From: Akanthomyces muscarius
Lineage: Eukaryota > Ascomycota > Sordariomycetes > Hypocreales > Cordycipitaceae
Assembly: GCF_028009165.1 (NCBI RefSeq)
Contig: NC_079244.1
Coordinates: 496,001 to 560,000 of the forward strand
Direction of reading: 5' to 3'
Length of the DNA: 64,000 nucleotides
In this document: piece by piece, positions 1-9,790 of the stretch
Numbering within the stretch: position 1 is the first letter of the stretch
Layout: each line of letters opens with the position of its first letter
The notes under the pieces: model-generated
Database searches by the model: none
What the model was told of the DNA's origin: nothing
What the model saw: the letters and a program-made list of their open reading frames with translations, nothing else
Made by a program: the position numbers and the translations under genes

Positions 1-180
1 TTTGCGCCACCGGGGCTGAAAGCTTCCCATCAGACTTACTGCATCCTTCGGGCCAAGGAAGAAAACACGCGGACTGTCGGGCGAGACGTCCGCAACACCA
101 CCTTGCTCCATTGGGAAAATTTAGGCGAGTCGTCGACCAAGGAGCATCTCATGTTGATGGCTGCGGAAAGCGAGTTCTAG
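1..180 (+). CDS. 3' end of an unidentified gene (partial)
   Basis: Frame 1 is open from the first base of the window to a TAG at 178-180, giving the last 59 residues of a protein that begins outside the window. The tail is hydrophilic, with an acidic end (AAESEF) and a stretch reading LLHWENLGESS. No family is recognised. Frame openness over 59 codons and ordinary codon use support coding, but a short open frame at a window edge can arise by chance. No intron is visible. The following 300 bases look non-coding and lead into the promoter of the next gene on the same strand. Confidence 0.45.
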   Translation, partial: FAPPGLKASHQTYCILRAKEENTRTVGRDVRNTTLLHWENLGESSTKEHLMLMAAESEF

Positions 181-488
181 GAGCTGAGGGTGCATCTGCC
201 GCCCGCTAGTCAGCTTTGGCCGCCGTCGCGACTATCCTCGTGCGTGGGAGGCGGCTGCATGAGACGAACCCCAATGAGGCATGTCGGGTTTATGAGAGGT
301 GCTGAGCGTCAACACAACCTCTTCGGCGGTCTCTTTGCCCATAAAGAGAGTAGTAAGAAACTGATCTGAACGTCTATATATATACTTGATCTCGGCTCTA
401 TCGAGTCGTCGTATTTGTGCACCTGACGAGACTATCCCTCTCTACTACCAACAAGTTCTACAGTTTTACCTATACCATCTATTTCAAA
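181..488 (+). promoter_or_regulatory. Promoter/5' leader of the knottin-like gene
   Basis: This gap carries a strong TATA-like element (CTATATATATAC, about 375-386) roughly 100 bases before the ATG at 489. A pyrimidine-rich leader with ACCAAC and TACC blocks follows. A TATA box at this distance is typical of regulated secreted-protein genes in ascomycetes. No other structure is seen. Confidence 0.5.
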
Positions 489-727
489 ATGAAGGGTGCC
501 ATTGTTGCCTTTGCCCTGTTTGCCAGCCTCGCCTCGGCCGGTGTCCTGGACGAGAGACGCCCCATGTGCAGCAATGAGGGCGGCCCTTGCGACTTTAGAC
601 TCTTTGAGTGCTGCACCAACCAGAGACTGTACTGCGTACGTGCTGACCGTTCACATCATGTTCTGCCAGAAGAGAAACTAATCAACGATTTGTGTAGTCG
701 GACCAGAAGTGCCATCGTGACCCGTGA
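489..727 (+). CDS. Small secreted cysteine-rich protein, knottin-like
   Basis: Two exons, 489-635 and 698-727, flank a 62-nt intron (GTACGT donor, CTAAT branch site, TGTGTAG acceptor). The spliced product is 58 residues. It opens with a typical signal peptide: MKG, a hydrophobic core and an ASA cleavage site near residue 17. The mature peptide of about 40 residues has six cysteines spaced C-x6-C-x6-CC-x6-C-x4-C, the order of an inhibitor-cystine-knot scaffold. The last cysteine lies in exon 2, so an unspliced reading would miss it. Fungal secreted knottin-like peptides act outside the cell as effectors, inhibitors or antimicrobials. Which of these applies cannot be told from sequence, and no named family is recognised. 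Secretion and splicing are well supported; the fold is inferred from spacing only. Confidence 0.7.
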
Positions 728-848
728 GCGGCCATGGCGGAAAGCAAGATGGATTCGCCAAGTAAACATGTATCCTAGCTAAAGCAAATATATATTGTTT
801 TGACCCCATACAAAACCAAAACATGCCGCTATCGCTACAAGACGCAAC

Positions 849-2648
849 TCAAGCAGCTGGTTGATCTTGGTCATCTCCCGCCTGAGGGGCATGGTAACCC
901 AACCTGATCATCTCTGCGTGATCAACGTGTGGCCGCTCGTACTCGGGCTCAAACTCATCCTTCATGACGCCCATACCATATGTCGCTACCGAGGCGCTTG
1001 TAGCAAATGGATTGGGCCCATCGCCGTACAAGAACGCCGAGATTTCTTTCCCAAGCCATATGCCGCGCCCCGGTTGCTTGGCACCCGTTACCGGCAGCCC
1101 AATGAGCACCTTTGGCCTGTACACACTCTGCCTCTCGTGCCACCGCAGCCTCGTCCTCATATCCTCCAAGAGCCCCCGGTAGCCCGTCGCGTCCTTGTCC
1201 GCGAACAGGAGAAAGCTCAGCTCGACCGAGCGCAGGCTCTCCGGCAGCGACGCCAGCACGGCGAGCAGATCGTCCACCTGGACCGGGATGCGGTAGAGGC
1301 CAAAGTGGCGCAGCCTCTTCCAGCGGCTCACCGGCAGGACGCGCGCCAGCGGGCAGTGCTTGGTGCTCCCCACCGGCACCGTCACCGACCGGCTCTCCTC
1401 CGCGTCGCCGGCGAGGCGGAAGTGCTCGAGGTCCCGCGCCTTGGCCAGCAGGCCGCGAAAGAAGCCATTCGCCAGGCACGCCCACCTCTCGACGACCAGG
1501 CCGCCCAGCATGAGAGGCAGGTCCAGGCGGCGGAAGCCCGGCTGGGCGAGAATGGTCTGCAGGTGGGCGTAGTCTGGCGTCGTCGCCTGCGCAAACATGT
1601 GCGGGTTCAGGCCGGCGTTGAGGCCGTGCACGTCCATGACGAGCTCCGGCACGACGAGCTGCTGCCGCTGCACCTCAATCTCCTCGGCCAGCTGCCGCAG
1701 GACGAGGCGCAGGCCGCGCCAGCAGCTCCGCACCGCCGCGACCTGCGCGGGCGTCGTGTCCGCGTCGGGCACCCAGGCGGACGTGTCGGCGAGGCTGGCG
1801 AGCGCGACGCAGGGCCACCCGCGCGGCACCGCGTAGTTGAAGCCCGCCGGCAGGGCGCGGATCACGGGCGTCTGGTACAGCGGCGCGTGCAGGAAGCCGT
1901 GCGCCGCCGGCGTGACGGTGACGCGGGCCAGGTTCGGGAACCGCGCGAGGCCGTACGCCAGCGCCGCCTCGTCGGCGCCCGACTCGACGGCCCGCAGCTG
2001 GCGGCGCGCGAGCGAGGCGTACAGCGGCCAGCACCGCTCCCACCGCGGCTGCTGCGCGAGCAGGGCGTCGCGCGCCGCGTGCTGCGGCAGGCGGGGGTCA
2101 TCGCGGCCGCGCCGCCGCGCGAGCTCGTCGTGGTTGCGCAGCGACGTCGTCCGGAACCAGTGCTGGGCGCCGCGCTCGGCGCGCAAGCGCTTCTCTTCGG
2201 GCGTGTTGGGGCCGTCGCGCTCCCGCGGCGGCCGACGCACCGGCGGCTCGGTGCGCAGACGGTACCGCTCCCACGGCGTCAGCTCCTCCTCGTCCTCCTC
2301 CGTGGCGGTGCCGGGGGACTGCTGCTGCTCATCCGTCCTGAGGTGTGTGGTCAGCCAGCTGGTCTTGAGACGGGCATCGTCGTAGATGATTTCGCGGATC
2401 GCGTGCCGATGGTCGTCGTGCTCGGCAATGGCACGGAACACTTTGATGTTGCGCGGGTCGGGCGAGAGGAAGACGCGGGTGAGACGTAAATGCACGAGCT
2501 TGCAGAGCCCAGAGCATGCTTGGCGGAGGCTCTTGATGTCGCTGTTGGGTAGGAGCGCGGAGATGTTCTCCAGCAGCTCCGGTGGCAGCCGGAGGAGTAT
2601 GACGGTCTCGTTGGGCGACTCGGCCGCCGCCGAGTCGTTTGGTTCCAT
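849..2648 (-). CDS. F-box domain protein
   Basis: One exon encodes about 599 residues from the ATG at 2648. An in-frame ATG further upstream (2705) adds 19 residues that look like leader, so the downstream Met followed by EPNDSAAAES is preferred. An F-box lies near residues 15-65 (LRLPPELLENISALLPNSDI), the motif that binds Skp1 in SCF ubiquitin ligases. The rest has no WD40 or clear leucine-rich repeats. It contains an Arg/Glu/Pro-rich linker around residues 100-180 and tryptophan-rich segments, as in the large family of fungus-specific F-box proteins with unknown substrates. A role as a substrate receptor for ubiquitination is inferred from the F-box alone. The gene is divergent from the deaminase gene that starts at 3261. 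Confidence 0.8.
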   Translation of the reverse strand: MEPNDSAAAESPNETVILLRLPPELLENISALLPNSDIKSLRQACSGLCKLVHLRLTRVFLSPDPRNIKVFRAIAEHDDHRHAIREIIYDDARLKTSWLTTHLRTDEQQQSPGTATEEDEEELTPWERYRLRTEPPVRRPPRERDGPNTPEEKRLRAERGAQHWFRTTSLRNHDELARRRGRDDPRLPQHAARDALLAQQPRWERCWPLYASLARRQLRAVESGADEAALAYGLARFPNLARVTVTPAAHGFLHAPLYQTPVIRALPAGFNYAVPRGWPCVALASLADTSAWVPDADTTPAQVAAVRSCWRGLRLVLRQLAEEIEVQRQQLVVPELVMDVHGLNAGLNPHMFAQATTPDYAHLQTILAQPGFRRLDLPLMLGGLVVERWACLANGFFRGLLAKARDLEHFRLAGDAEESRSVTVPVGSTKHCPLARVLPVSRWKRLRHFGLYRIPVQVDDLLAVLASLPESLRSVELSFLLFADKDATGYRGLLEDMRTRLRWHERQSVYRPKVLIGLPVTGAKQPGRGIWLGKEISAFLYGDGPNPFATSASVATYGMGVMKDEFEPEYERPHVDHAEMIRLGYHAPQAGDDQDQPAA

Positions 2649-3260
2649 GAACTGAGCTTTTTCCGAGCAAACAATTCTTGTGTAACAGAACGTCTTGCTA
2701 TTCAAAGCGTGCCGATTTTTTTATTCTTTTGTGATGGGCGAGTAGCGCAAAGGATATAAGACCCCAAGGGGGCGCGCGCGCGGGCCGGTGCAGGCCTGGC
2801 CCGCTGTCAAGTTTGCTTTGTCTGCTTGCTCCCGATTACCGCATGGGTATTGGCGCATCTGCATGTCTTGGAGACCCAAGGCTCTAGACAGGGTACCGAG
2901 TCAGATGATGCAAGTACCGTTGGGCTGATGGATGAGGAATGAGTGATGACTGCCCAAGCCAGTGATCGGTTGCGCATGCAGCATGGATGGGCTGACAGCC
3001 GCGATAGCGTATAAAGGCTGCATATTCGGAATACTCATTTTCAAAGTAAGACATGGAAGAGTCCGAGTAAAAGCTTTCAATGTGCGAGGTTTTGAATGGA
3101 TTTCGTGCAGCAGTCTGCGCTGCGACTTACATGCGAGGTCCAAGTTTCGCATCGGCTTCTCGGCCCTCCGCTCCGAATATTTCGTATGTGTGGAGAACTT
3201 CTTTGTTGCCTTGTACTCTTTCACCCAACTACGATCACTTGCAGGGCTACAAAAAGAGGC
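2649..3260. promoter_or_regulatory. Divergent intergenic region, F-box / deaminase genes
   Basis: About 610 bases separate the two divergent starts. A GC-rich stretch (GGGCGCGCGCGCGGGCC, about 2769) lies nearer the F-box gene. TATA-like AGCGTATAAAGG (about 3006) and GATATAAG (about 2753) are present. No convincing coding sequence is seen. Confidence 0.4.
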
Positions 3261-4468
3261 ATGGACTACGTTGCGCTGCCCAAAATCGAGGTGAGTTGGC
3301 CTCTCACTTCCCACTCCAGCCAACGGGAACGCTGTCCCGTACTGATGGCTACCCCGCGATTCACCCCGCGATAGCTTCACGCCCATCTCACGGGGAGCGT
3401 CTCGCGACGCACACTCCACGATATATGGCGACGCAAGAAGGATGCCGGCGACACCGACATTCAAGACCCCATGGCAGTCATGCCCGAGGGCAAGCATGAC
3501 TATAACGTGCAGACGTGAGCCTTTCTTGGTCGCCCACCAAAAGTAAAATCGCAGCTGACCTCCATCAGCTTCTTTCCGTTATTCAGCAGCTACATATATA
3601 ATCTCCTCATCGACGAGGCCTCCATCGCAGAAGCCACCACCGCCGTGCTACAAGGTTTTCACGCCGACGGCGTCGTCTATCTGGAGCTGCGCACCACGCC
3701 CCGCACCACGCCGCTGCTCTCGCCCGAGACGTACGTGCGCACCATCCTCGCCGCCATCAGCGCCTTTAGCGACCTCCACCCGCAGATGCGCACGCGCCTC
3801 ATCCTCTCCGTCGACCGACGGCACGACTACGCCACCGCGGCCGCCGTCGTAGAGCTCGGCGTCGCGCTGCAGCCGCTCGGCGTCGTCGGCGTCGACCTCT
3901 GCGGCGACCCGACGGCCAAGCCCGGCGGGGCGGTGCGGCTCTTCACGCCGGCGTTTGAGCGCGCGCGCGCCGCGGGGCTGGGCATCACGGTGCACTTTGC
4001 CGAGGCGCAGGCCAGCGGCTCCCGCGAGGAGCTCGACGTGCTGCTGGGCTGGCAGCCGGGCCGGCTGGGCCACGTCATCTGGGAGGACGACGAGGCGAAG
4101 CGCGAGATTGCGAGGAGGAGCTTGTGCCTGGAGCTGTGTCTGAGCTGCAACGTGCTGGCGGATATGGTGGAGGGCGGGTTTGCGGGCCATCACTTTGGGT
4201 ACTGGAGGACGGTGGACGGGCCCAAAATATCACTCGCGGTATGTAGGAGGGTGCGCCATGAAGAGTGACTGATGTACTGACTGATTGACGACAGACGGAC
4301 GATGTAGGCGTGTTTGGAAGCCCGTTGTCGAAGGAATACGAGCTGGCCGCTCAACACTTTAATCTAGACAGGCAAGAGGTGTGCTCGCTGGCGCGCCAGG
4401 CCATTGACTCGACGTTTGGTAGCGTCGAGGATAAAGAGTGGCTTCGATCCGTCATGTGGACAGCGTAG
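3261..4468 (+). CDS. Adenosine deaminase-like protein (ADAL / N6-methyl-AMP deaminase type)
   Basis: Four exons: 3261-3290, 3375-3514, 3569-4238 and 4295-4468, giving 337 residues. Intron borders were chosen because they restore the family sequence without frame breaks. Exon 1 ends with LPKIE and exon 2 begins LHAHLTGS, rebuilding the zinc-binding HxH motif. Other family signatures follow in order: SVDRR, GVDLCGDP, HFAE with the catalytic Glu, RLGHVIW with a zinc His, CNVLADMVEGG, and TDDVGVF with the metal-binding Asp pair at the start of exon 4. All expected catalytic residues are present. The NVLADMVEGGFAGHHFGYW-like region and overall length fit the ADAL subfamily, which deaminates N6-methyl-AMP to IMP in the cytosol, better than adenine or adenosine deaminase proper. 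Substrate is inferred from subfamily resemblance. Confidence 0.85.
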
Positions 4469-4948
4469 ATGCAGGGAACAGCAAGACAGATTCTGACCAT
4501 CACAAGATATGAAGTATGATGTATATTTCATGACAACGCTCTCTTAAAGATGTAAATTGTTATGCTATCGAATACCGCAGTAAAATATGCTGAGCGGAAT
4601 GGTTCGTTCGTATGATGCAGCTTGCTCAATTGTGCCAGTTTTTGTTGTTGCATTTCTAGCAAGCCACACAAAGGGTTGTATAAGGTGAAAAAAGGAAGCA
4701 AAAGGTTTGAGTTCTCTCAAATTGATATATATCCATAGACGCAGGTCCTTGGTCAAAACTACCGCGGTAGCGCGATGCTACCACCGCACTGAAGAAGAGA
4801 CCCAAATAAACAAACGCCAACTCCAGCATGTGTAGTAAAGCTTGCCTCACCGTTCCCCACCTGTCCCTAGCCCGGTGTTCATACTGCTCTTGCCCTTAAC
4901 CACGAGCCTTTGGGCTTGCGGTGAGCTTTTTTTCTATCGTCTCCTTCT
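4469..4948. other. Convergent 3' regions
   Basis: AT-rich spacer between the stops of the plus-strand deaminase gene and the minus-strand mitofusin gene. It probably holds the two 3' untranslated regions. No conserved element is seen. Confidence 0.5.
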
Positions 4949-7615
4949 TTAGTGCATGCCTTGCGGTGGTGCCTCGAGGTCGACGTCGTTGACCTTGCTG
5001 CGCTCCATCTCGCTCTTCAGCGCAAGATCACCAAAGAAGTTGGCTGCGCGCTCGCTCTCGGCTCGTACCTTGACCGTCTCGTCGCGACGGTTGCCAAGAT
5101 CCTTGACACTCTCCTCGAGGCGCACGCGCAGATTGTCGGCTGGGAAGCGAAGGACCTTGCGAACAGACGAGGCAATGCGGGCCGAGTTGCCATGGACATA
5201 GTCCATGTCAGCCAGCTGCTGTGTGATCTTGGTGGCGAGGCGAGGAGGCAGCGAGTTGGGGATCTGCTGGAGAACGTACGCAGATGCGGCCACGGCAGCG
5301 ACGACGATGCCGGGCAAAATCAGCTGACGCAGATTGTCGTTGCCGAGGACTTTGCTTGCTGTGAGAGCTTGGTCCATCCAGTTGCCCATACCAATCATGC
5401 GCGGTACCACGGCACCGGCAACTGTGAGAGCCATACTGGTGCTGGCAAGTTTCTCCTGCTTGTGCAAGATGGTCGACCAATCGAAAAAGTCCCAAAGCTC
5501 GGTAGGAATGTGAACGTTGCGCGCAAGAGCATCACGCTTGCGGCGGAACATGACGTCAGGCTTGAAGTGCAGATTTTGGAATTCATCGCCGATGTGCAGC
5601 AAGCCCAGTTGCTTGATCGTGTTGACTCCGCGTAGCGTCCTTTGTCTGGCGCGATCCTCGCAAATGTCGACAGCCTCTGAGATTTGCGACAGCATGGCCT
5701 CCTTCAGATCGTCTGCGTATGAAAAGGCACCAAACAGACCGGGGTAAGGAATGTCGTACTTGGTTTTACCAGATTCCGTAATGGCTGTATTGAGCTGTGA
5801 GCGAGTCTCGTCGTAAACCTCTTTGCATGTGATTTCAATGCTGGTGGTGACCTGATCATCAACTTCACCTCTTGCCTTTTTGCTCGATTCTAGCTGGGGC
5901 TCCAGTTCTCTGAGCTCACGAGCAACACGATCAATCTCGGCGCGGGCGACTTCTTCGTTGACGCTAGCAAGAGTGTTGACGTCGTTGAGAATGTTGACGA
6001 GATAGGTCTTGGCGGGCGCCAGCTTGGACCTCGCGCGCTTCTCAAGGACAAATCTGCGGAGCGACTGTTCGAGGGCCTCAAAGTCCCGAATCTTGTCCAC
6101 GTCTTTGCCCTTGCCCTTGCCGCCATCGTCAGGGTCATCTCCGCCGCCGCCACTGGAGCTACCGCTTCCGCCCGGGCCTCCTGGAGGCGATGGCCCAACG
6201 GGAACGGCGTTACTAGACACAAAGTGGACCAGTTCATCAGCGTCCTTGCGCGTACGAGGGCTTAGCCTGCCAACTTGATCCAGAATCATCTTTTGGCAGC
6301 GCTCCTTGTCTCTGATATTGTCGTAACCGTTGACGACCATGAAAATGTAGGCTTTTTCAGCGGCAGCTGTTCTGATGAAGTCCGTAGCAGACTGCGTGAA
6401 GTGGTTGGCCGCCGAGACAACGAAGACGACCACGTCGATTTCCTCTTGTCTGCTGAAGATGGCAGTGGTCTTTGTGTTGTCAGAGTTGAGACCTGGTGCG
6501 TCGATGAGGGCGATATCGACAACACCATTGTTTAGCAAGGATTCGTCGATTGTTCTGCTGTCCTTGATGAAAATCTTGCATTGTGTATATGTATCGTTAT
6601 CGTGGACAATCTTTTCGAGATCCACTAGGGTGAATACGTCGTAAGTGCTCTCGTCGTTTCGGTCGTAAATGGCGTCCTTGTGAACGGCGTGGACTTCTTC
6701 CAGGCCAGCATTTTCCCTTGCGTCGAGTACTTCGCAGAATATAGCGGTGCAGGGCTGCTGGTCTTCAGGTAGCAGCTTTCGGCGAAGGAGAGCATTGCAG
6801 AAAGTCGACTTGCCCGCGTTCAAGTCTCCTGTAATGAGCACTTTGCTTGTCGTGTCTTCGATACGTTCTCGGAGGGAAACAAGGTGTTTGATGCTGGACC
6901 TAATCTTGCCATCGAGGAGAGAGGCGATGGAGTGCTTCTCCAGCGAGTGCACAAGCTCAGTGTGGTGCAGCGAGCCGAGTTGCAGGTCGAGTTTGAGAAT
7001 CGAGAATTCCTGTGCGATTTGCGGTGAGACTAGTCGTGGTTCGGGTGTTGCTCTGCGCTCGGCAGCATTGCTCGATTCAGCGGCGCTGTCTTGGAGAGAC
7101 GTCATGGCACGTCGGAGGGCTGGGGGCGGCGCTCGCGACGAAGAAGCTGCACTGGCGGCATCGGGGGCCATGGTGCTGATGCGCTGCAGGCCTGGTCGAG
7201 TAGCATTGGCTTCGAGGTCGGAACGCTGTACAGAGGGGTAGTGTGCAGGCCATGATGTGTTCATGTCCTGGAGAGTATTCAAGAGCTCCAGGACCTTGTT
7301 TATCGAGCGGCCAAGGGCGGTGCGCTGGCGGTTGTACCAGATTTGATGGACGACTCCCGACTGTCGCTCGTGATGCATCGGCGCGTCCCAGTTTGCGCCC
7401 GTCATGGCGGTCTGCTCATCCCCCGCAATACTTCCACCATATCCAGAATCAACATCTATCAAGTGCTGCAGGCGCGCCGCATGTTCCGAGGCGGCGCCGT
7501 TGCCGACCGTCATGAACTTTGTATCGTTGGGGTGGCGAGCGGTGTCTTTCGCGTCGGGCTCAGCGTCCTGCGGCGCAGGGGCTTTGCCCTTTCCGTTGGC
7601 ATACTCCTGGCTCAT
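4949..7615 (-). CDS. FZO1: Mitofusin Fzo1, mitochondrial outer-membrane fusion GTPase
   Basis: An intronless frame encodes 888 residues, close to the length of yeast Fzo1. The dynamin-type GTPase domain starts near residue 260: G1 GDLNAGKST, the switch-I threonine in QQPCTAIFCEV, G3 DAPGLNSDN near 370, and a G4-like NGYD. A Gly/Ser/Asp-rich low-complexity loop (about 460-500) interrupts the G domain. A coiled-coil heptad region precedes two hydrophobic segments around residues 730-800, the second reading LILPGIVVAAVAASAYV. These are the paired outer-membrane anchors of fungal mitofusins. A C-terminal coiled coil follows. The protein tethers and fuses mitochondrial outer membranes. The start at 7615 is the first in-frame Met and leaves a plausible hydrophilic N-terminus. 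The gene is divergent from VPS2. Confidence 0.95.
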   Translation of the reverse strand: MSQEYANGKGKAPAPQDAEPDAKDTARHPNDTKFMTVGNGAASEHAARLQHLIDVDSGYGGSIAGDEQTAMTGANWDAPMHHERQSGVVHQIWYNRQRTALGRSINKVLELLNTLQDMNTSWPAHYPSVQRSDLEANATRPGLQRISTMAPDAASAASSSRAPPPALRRAMTSLQDSAAESSNAAERRATPEPRLVSPQIAQEFSILKLDLQLGSLHHTELVHSLEKHSIASLLDGKIRSSIKHLVSLRERIEDTTSKVLITGDLNAGKSTFCNALLRRKLLPEDQQPCTAIFCEVLDARENAGLEEVHAVHKDAIYDRNDESTYDVFTLVDLEKIVHDNDTYTQCKIFIKDSRTIDESLLNNGVVDIALIDAPGLNSDNTKTTAIFSRQEEIDVVVFVVSAANHFTQSATDFIRTAAAEKAYIFMVVNGYDNIRDKERCQKMILDQVGRLSPRTRKDADELVHFVSSNAVPVGPSPPGGPGGSGSSSGGGGDDPDDGGKGKGKDVDKIRDFEALEQSLRRFVLEKRARSKLAPAKTYLVNILNDVNTLASVNEEVARAEIDRVARELRELEPQLESSKKARGEVDDQVTTSIEITCKEVYDETRSQLNTAITESGKTKYDIPYPGLFGAFSYADDLKEAMLSQISEAVDICEDRARQRTLRGVNTIKQLGLLHIGDEFQNLHFKPDVMFRRKRDALARNVHIPTELWDFFDWSTILHKQEKLASTSMALTVAGAVVPRMIGMGNWMDQALTASKVLGNDNLRQLILPGIVVAAVAASAYVLQQIPNSLPPRLATKITQQLADMDYVHGNSARIASSVRKVLRFPADNLRVRLEESVKDLGNRRDETVKVRAESERAANFFGDLALKSEMERSKVNDVDLEAPPQGMH

Positions 7616-8184
7616 AGCGATAAAAGCCTGGTTGGCATCTTTTCAATGTGATGATTGGAGTAAGGGATGTAACTGTCGTAACGTTGTAGTGTAAGAGCGA
7701 TGGCGGTTCTCCCCGTCAGTGGCGTGTTTTCTGGGAGGCGAAATGTCCGGCGTCATGGAGCGTGGGCTGCAAGGGGTGGTGATTGGCTGGCACTGAGGCG
7801 AATGTTTGGGGCGGTAAGTCCGCTGTAAGCACTGCTAAATCAACAAATGCTGGCGCGCAAGCGGACAATCCTAGGTGCTGCAGAGCCACCAGGACGACCC
7901 CTACGCTGCAGCCGTTGCAAGTACTCATGCAGCTAAATCCGCCGCGCGACTACATGTGGACCTGTCCGAAGGCGCTGCCAAGCAACCATGAGCAGCGCTG
8001 GGCGAACATGTGGTTACGTAGTTGCGCAGGCAGACAGATTAATATCCCACCATCCTGCTGCATCACCACCGCCACGACTCAAGCTTTCCTTGCTCGACAT
8101 TGAAGCGCCTACTCGCGACTCTTCGCTAGACCGCATACAATAGACGACACATTTCATACAAGGCAAACCCCCTAGCCAGCGACA
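7616..8184. promoter_or_regulatory. Divergent promoter region, FZO1 / VPS2
   Basis: About 570 bases between two divergent starts. A pyrimidine/CACC-rich leader (about 8050-8180) precedes VPS2. No TATA box or coding sequence is seen, consistent with housekeeping-type promoters. Confidence 0.45.
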
Positions 8185-9029
8185 ATGAATGTGAGCGCAC
8201 CTGCACCTGTGTATCGCATCACCAATGGTCGACTGCTAACCCTCAGAAGATGCTCGAATGGGCATTTGGCAAACGCACGACGCCGGCGGAGCGTCTGCGC
8301 AAGAACCAGCGCATGCTAGACAAGGCAATCCGCGAGCTCGACCAGACTCGTGTCAAGCTAGAGAAGCAAGAAAAGACGCTCATCCAGCAGATCAAGACGA
8401 GCGCCAAGAACGGCCAGATGGGCGCCTGCAAGATTCAGGCCAAGGATCTTGTTCGCACACGGAGATATGTTGAAAAGTTCTACGGCATGCGTAGCCAGCT
8501 GCAACAAATTTCGCTGCGCCTCCAAGTACGACAATATTACCACCCTCGTCGCCAAGCCACCTTGTTTGCTAACACCCGCCGCAGACGTACCGAACCAACG
8601 AGCAAATGATGCAAGCTATGAAGGGCGCTACAATGGCCCTCGGAAGCATGAACAAGTCCATGAACCTGCCACAACTGCAACGCATCGCCATGGAATTCGA
8701 ACGAGAAAACGACGTCATGGAACAGAGACAAGAGATGATGGACGATGCTGTCGACGACGCCATGGACGTTGGTGTGGAGGAGGAAGGCGACGAGGTCGTT
8801 GAGCAGGTTCTGGAAGATATCGGCATTGAATTCAATCAAGCAGTATGTGACACGATCACGAAGACAGCCGGGAAACTAACGTTGGCTTTAGCTGGGAGAG
8901 ACACCCACGACTATCGGAAATCCTGCTCAGCCAGAGGGCCGAATTGCCCAAGCTGTGGGCGGAGGCGGAGGCGACGCCGATCCCGTCGACAATGATTTGG
9001 AAGCAAGACTCGATAATCTGCGAAAGTAA
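8185..9029 (+). CDS. VPS2: ESCRT-III subunit Vps2/Did4 (CHMP2-like)
   Basis: Four exons: 8185-8190, 8247-8525, 8585-8842 and 8892-9029, giving 226 residues. Exon 1 contributes only ATG-AAT, and splicing yields the conserved N-terminus MNKMLEWAFGKR of CHMP2/Vps2 proteins. The ATG at 8250 would give a truncated start, so the spliced start is preferred. A basic N-terminal helical hairpin (residues 10-95) binds membrane. An acidic regulatory half (EVVEQVLEDIGIEF) follows, and the chain ends in a MIT-interacting motif, DLEARLDNLRK, which recruits the AAA ATPase Vps4. The protein polymerises with Vps24 and Snf7 at endosomes for multivesicular-body formation. A Gly-rich linker precedes the final helix. 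Introns are 55, 59 and 49 nt. Confidence 0.93.
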
Positions 9030-9247
9030 TGTATGGTGGACGAATGGAGCCCAAGTATGCCGCGTCATTGACGGCGCGTAGGAGTTCGGAAATGGACAGC
9101 TACTTATTTCTGTTGGGATTTTCTCATCTGCTACTACATTACATTTTGGCAGGCCAAGTAATACATACAGCTGCTTCCCTTACTGGCAAGATTGTAATCG
9201 AGGCCCTCGCTCACTGCTTTTGCTGAGGTTCACGGCTTCGAGGCCCG

Positions 9248-9790
9248 TTACACCGACGGCCGACCGAGGCGCCACCAATGGAATACGAGCAACACCAGAA
9301 ACACCAATGGGTAGCTGACAAGAAAGTCGGAAATAGAGAATTGGCGGAGGAAAACTTTGATGCTGCTGATGAAGACAATCACGGTAGAAATGAAGATGCT
9401 AGTCCAAATCATGTACGACTTAAAGCTCGAGTTGAAGTCCTACAAGTCGCAGCAGACGCCATGTACTTCGAGGAACCTGGGGAACCCGATTAGCAAACGT
9501 GGCTGTAATCCAGGCGACGAGGCTGCTGAGAACTGTTGGACGTCGCTTCAAGACTATGTCTACGTTTTCGCGAGGTCGACTCTGCTGGTGATGTGACAAT
9601 CAGATCAAGCACACGCTCAATGGCTTCATCATGGCCACGTAAATGTAAATGCAAAGCAATTTGACCTTTGTGAAAATGGCTACCGTTTCACATGTTCGAT
9701 CCCCTACATCATTGCGACTGGTGCTCACTATACTTTTCAATGCCAGAGTGGTACACCTAAGAGAATGGTACTGGCAATTATTCACAGTCA
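9248..9790 (-). pseudogene. Possible unrecognised gene or relic (two-helix membrane exon plus hydrophilic exon)
   Basis: The minus strand holds two coding-like blocks too short or lacking a start for ordinary gene calls. The downstream block (9248-9412, 54 codons from an ATG, open a further 10 codons upstream) encodes two hydrophobic segments, around STVIVFISSIKVF and YPLVFLVLLVFHWW, ending GRPSV-stop. The upstream block (about 9490-9700) reads GQIALHLHLRGHDEAIERVL and then a Ser/Arg-rich stretch; the first part faintly resembles one ankyrin repeat. A TTGTAG acceptor could join them, but no good donor is found and an in-frame stop lies between. It could be a small intron-containing membrane-protein gene, a decayed gene, or chance. 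The opposite strand is also partly open. No function is proposed. Confidence 0.22.

Noticed and set aside
861..2489. 542-codon frame antisense to the F-box gene
   Set aside because: Shadow of GC-rich third positions. Composition is dominated by Arg/Ala/Gln/Val/His with no domain, while the opposite strand has a clear F-box.
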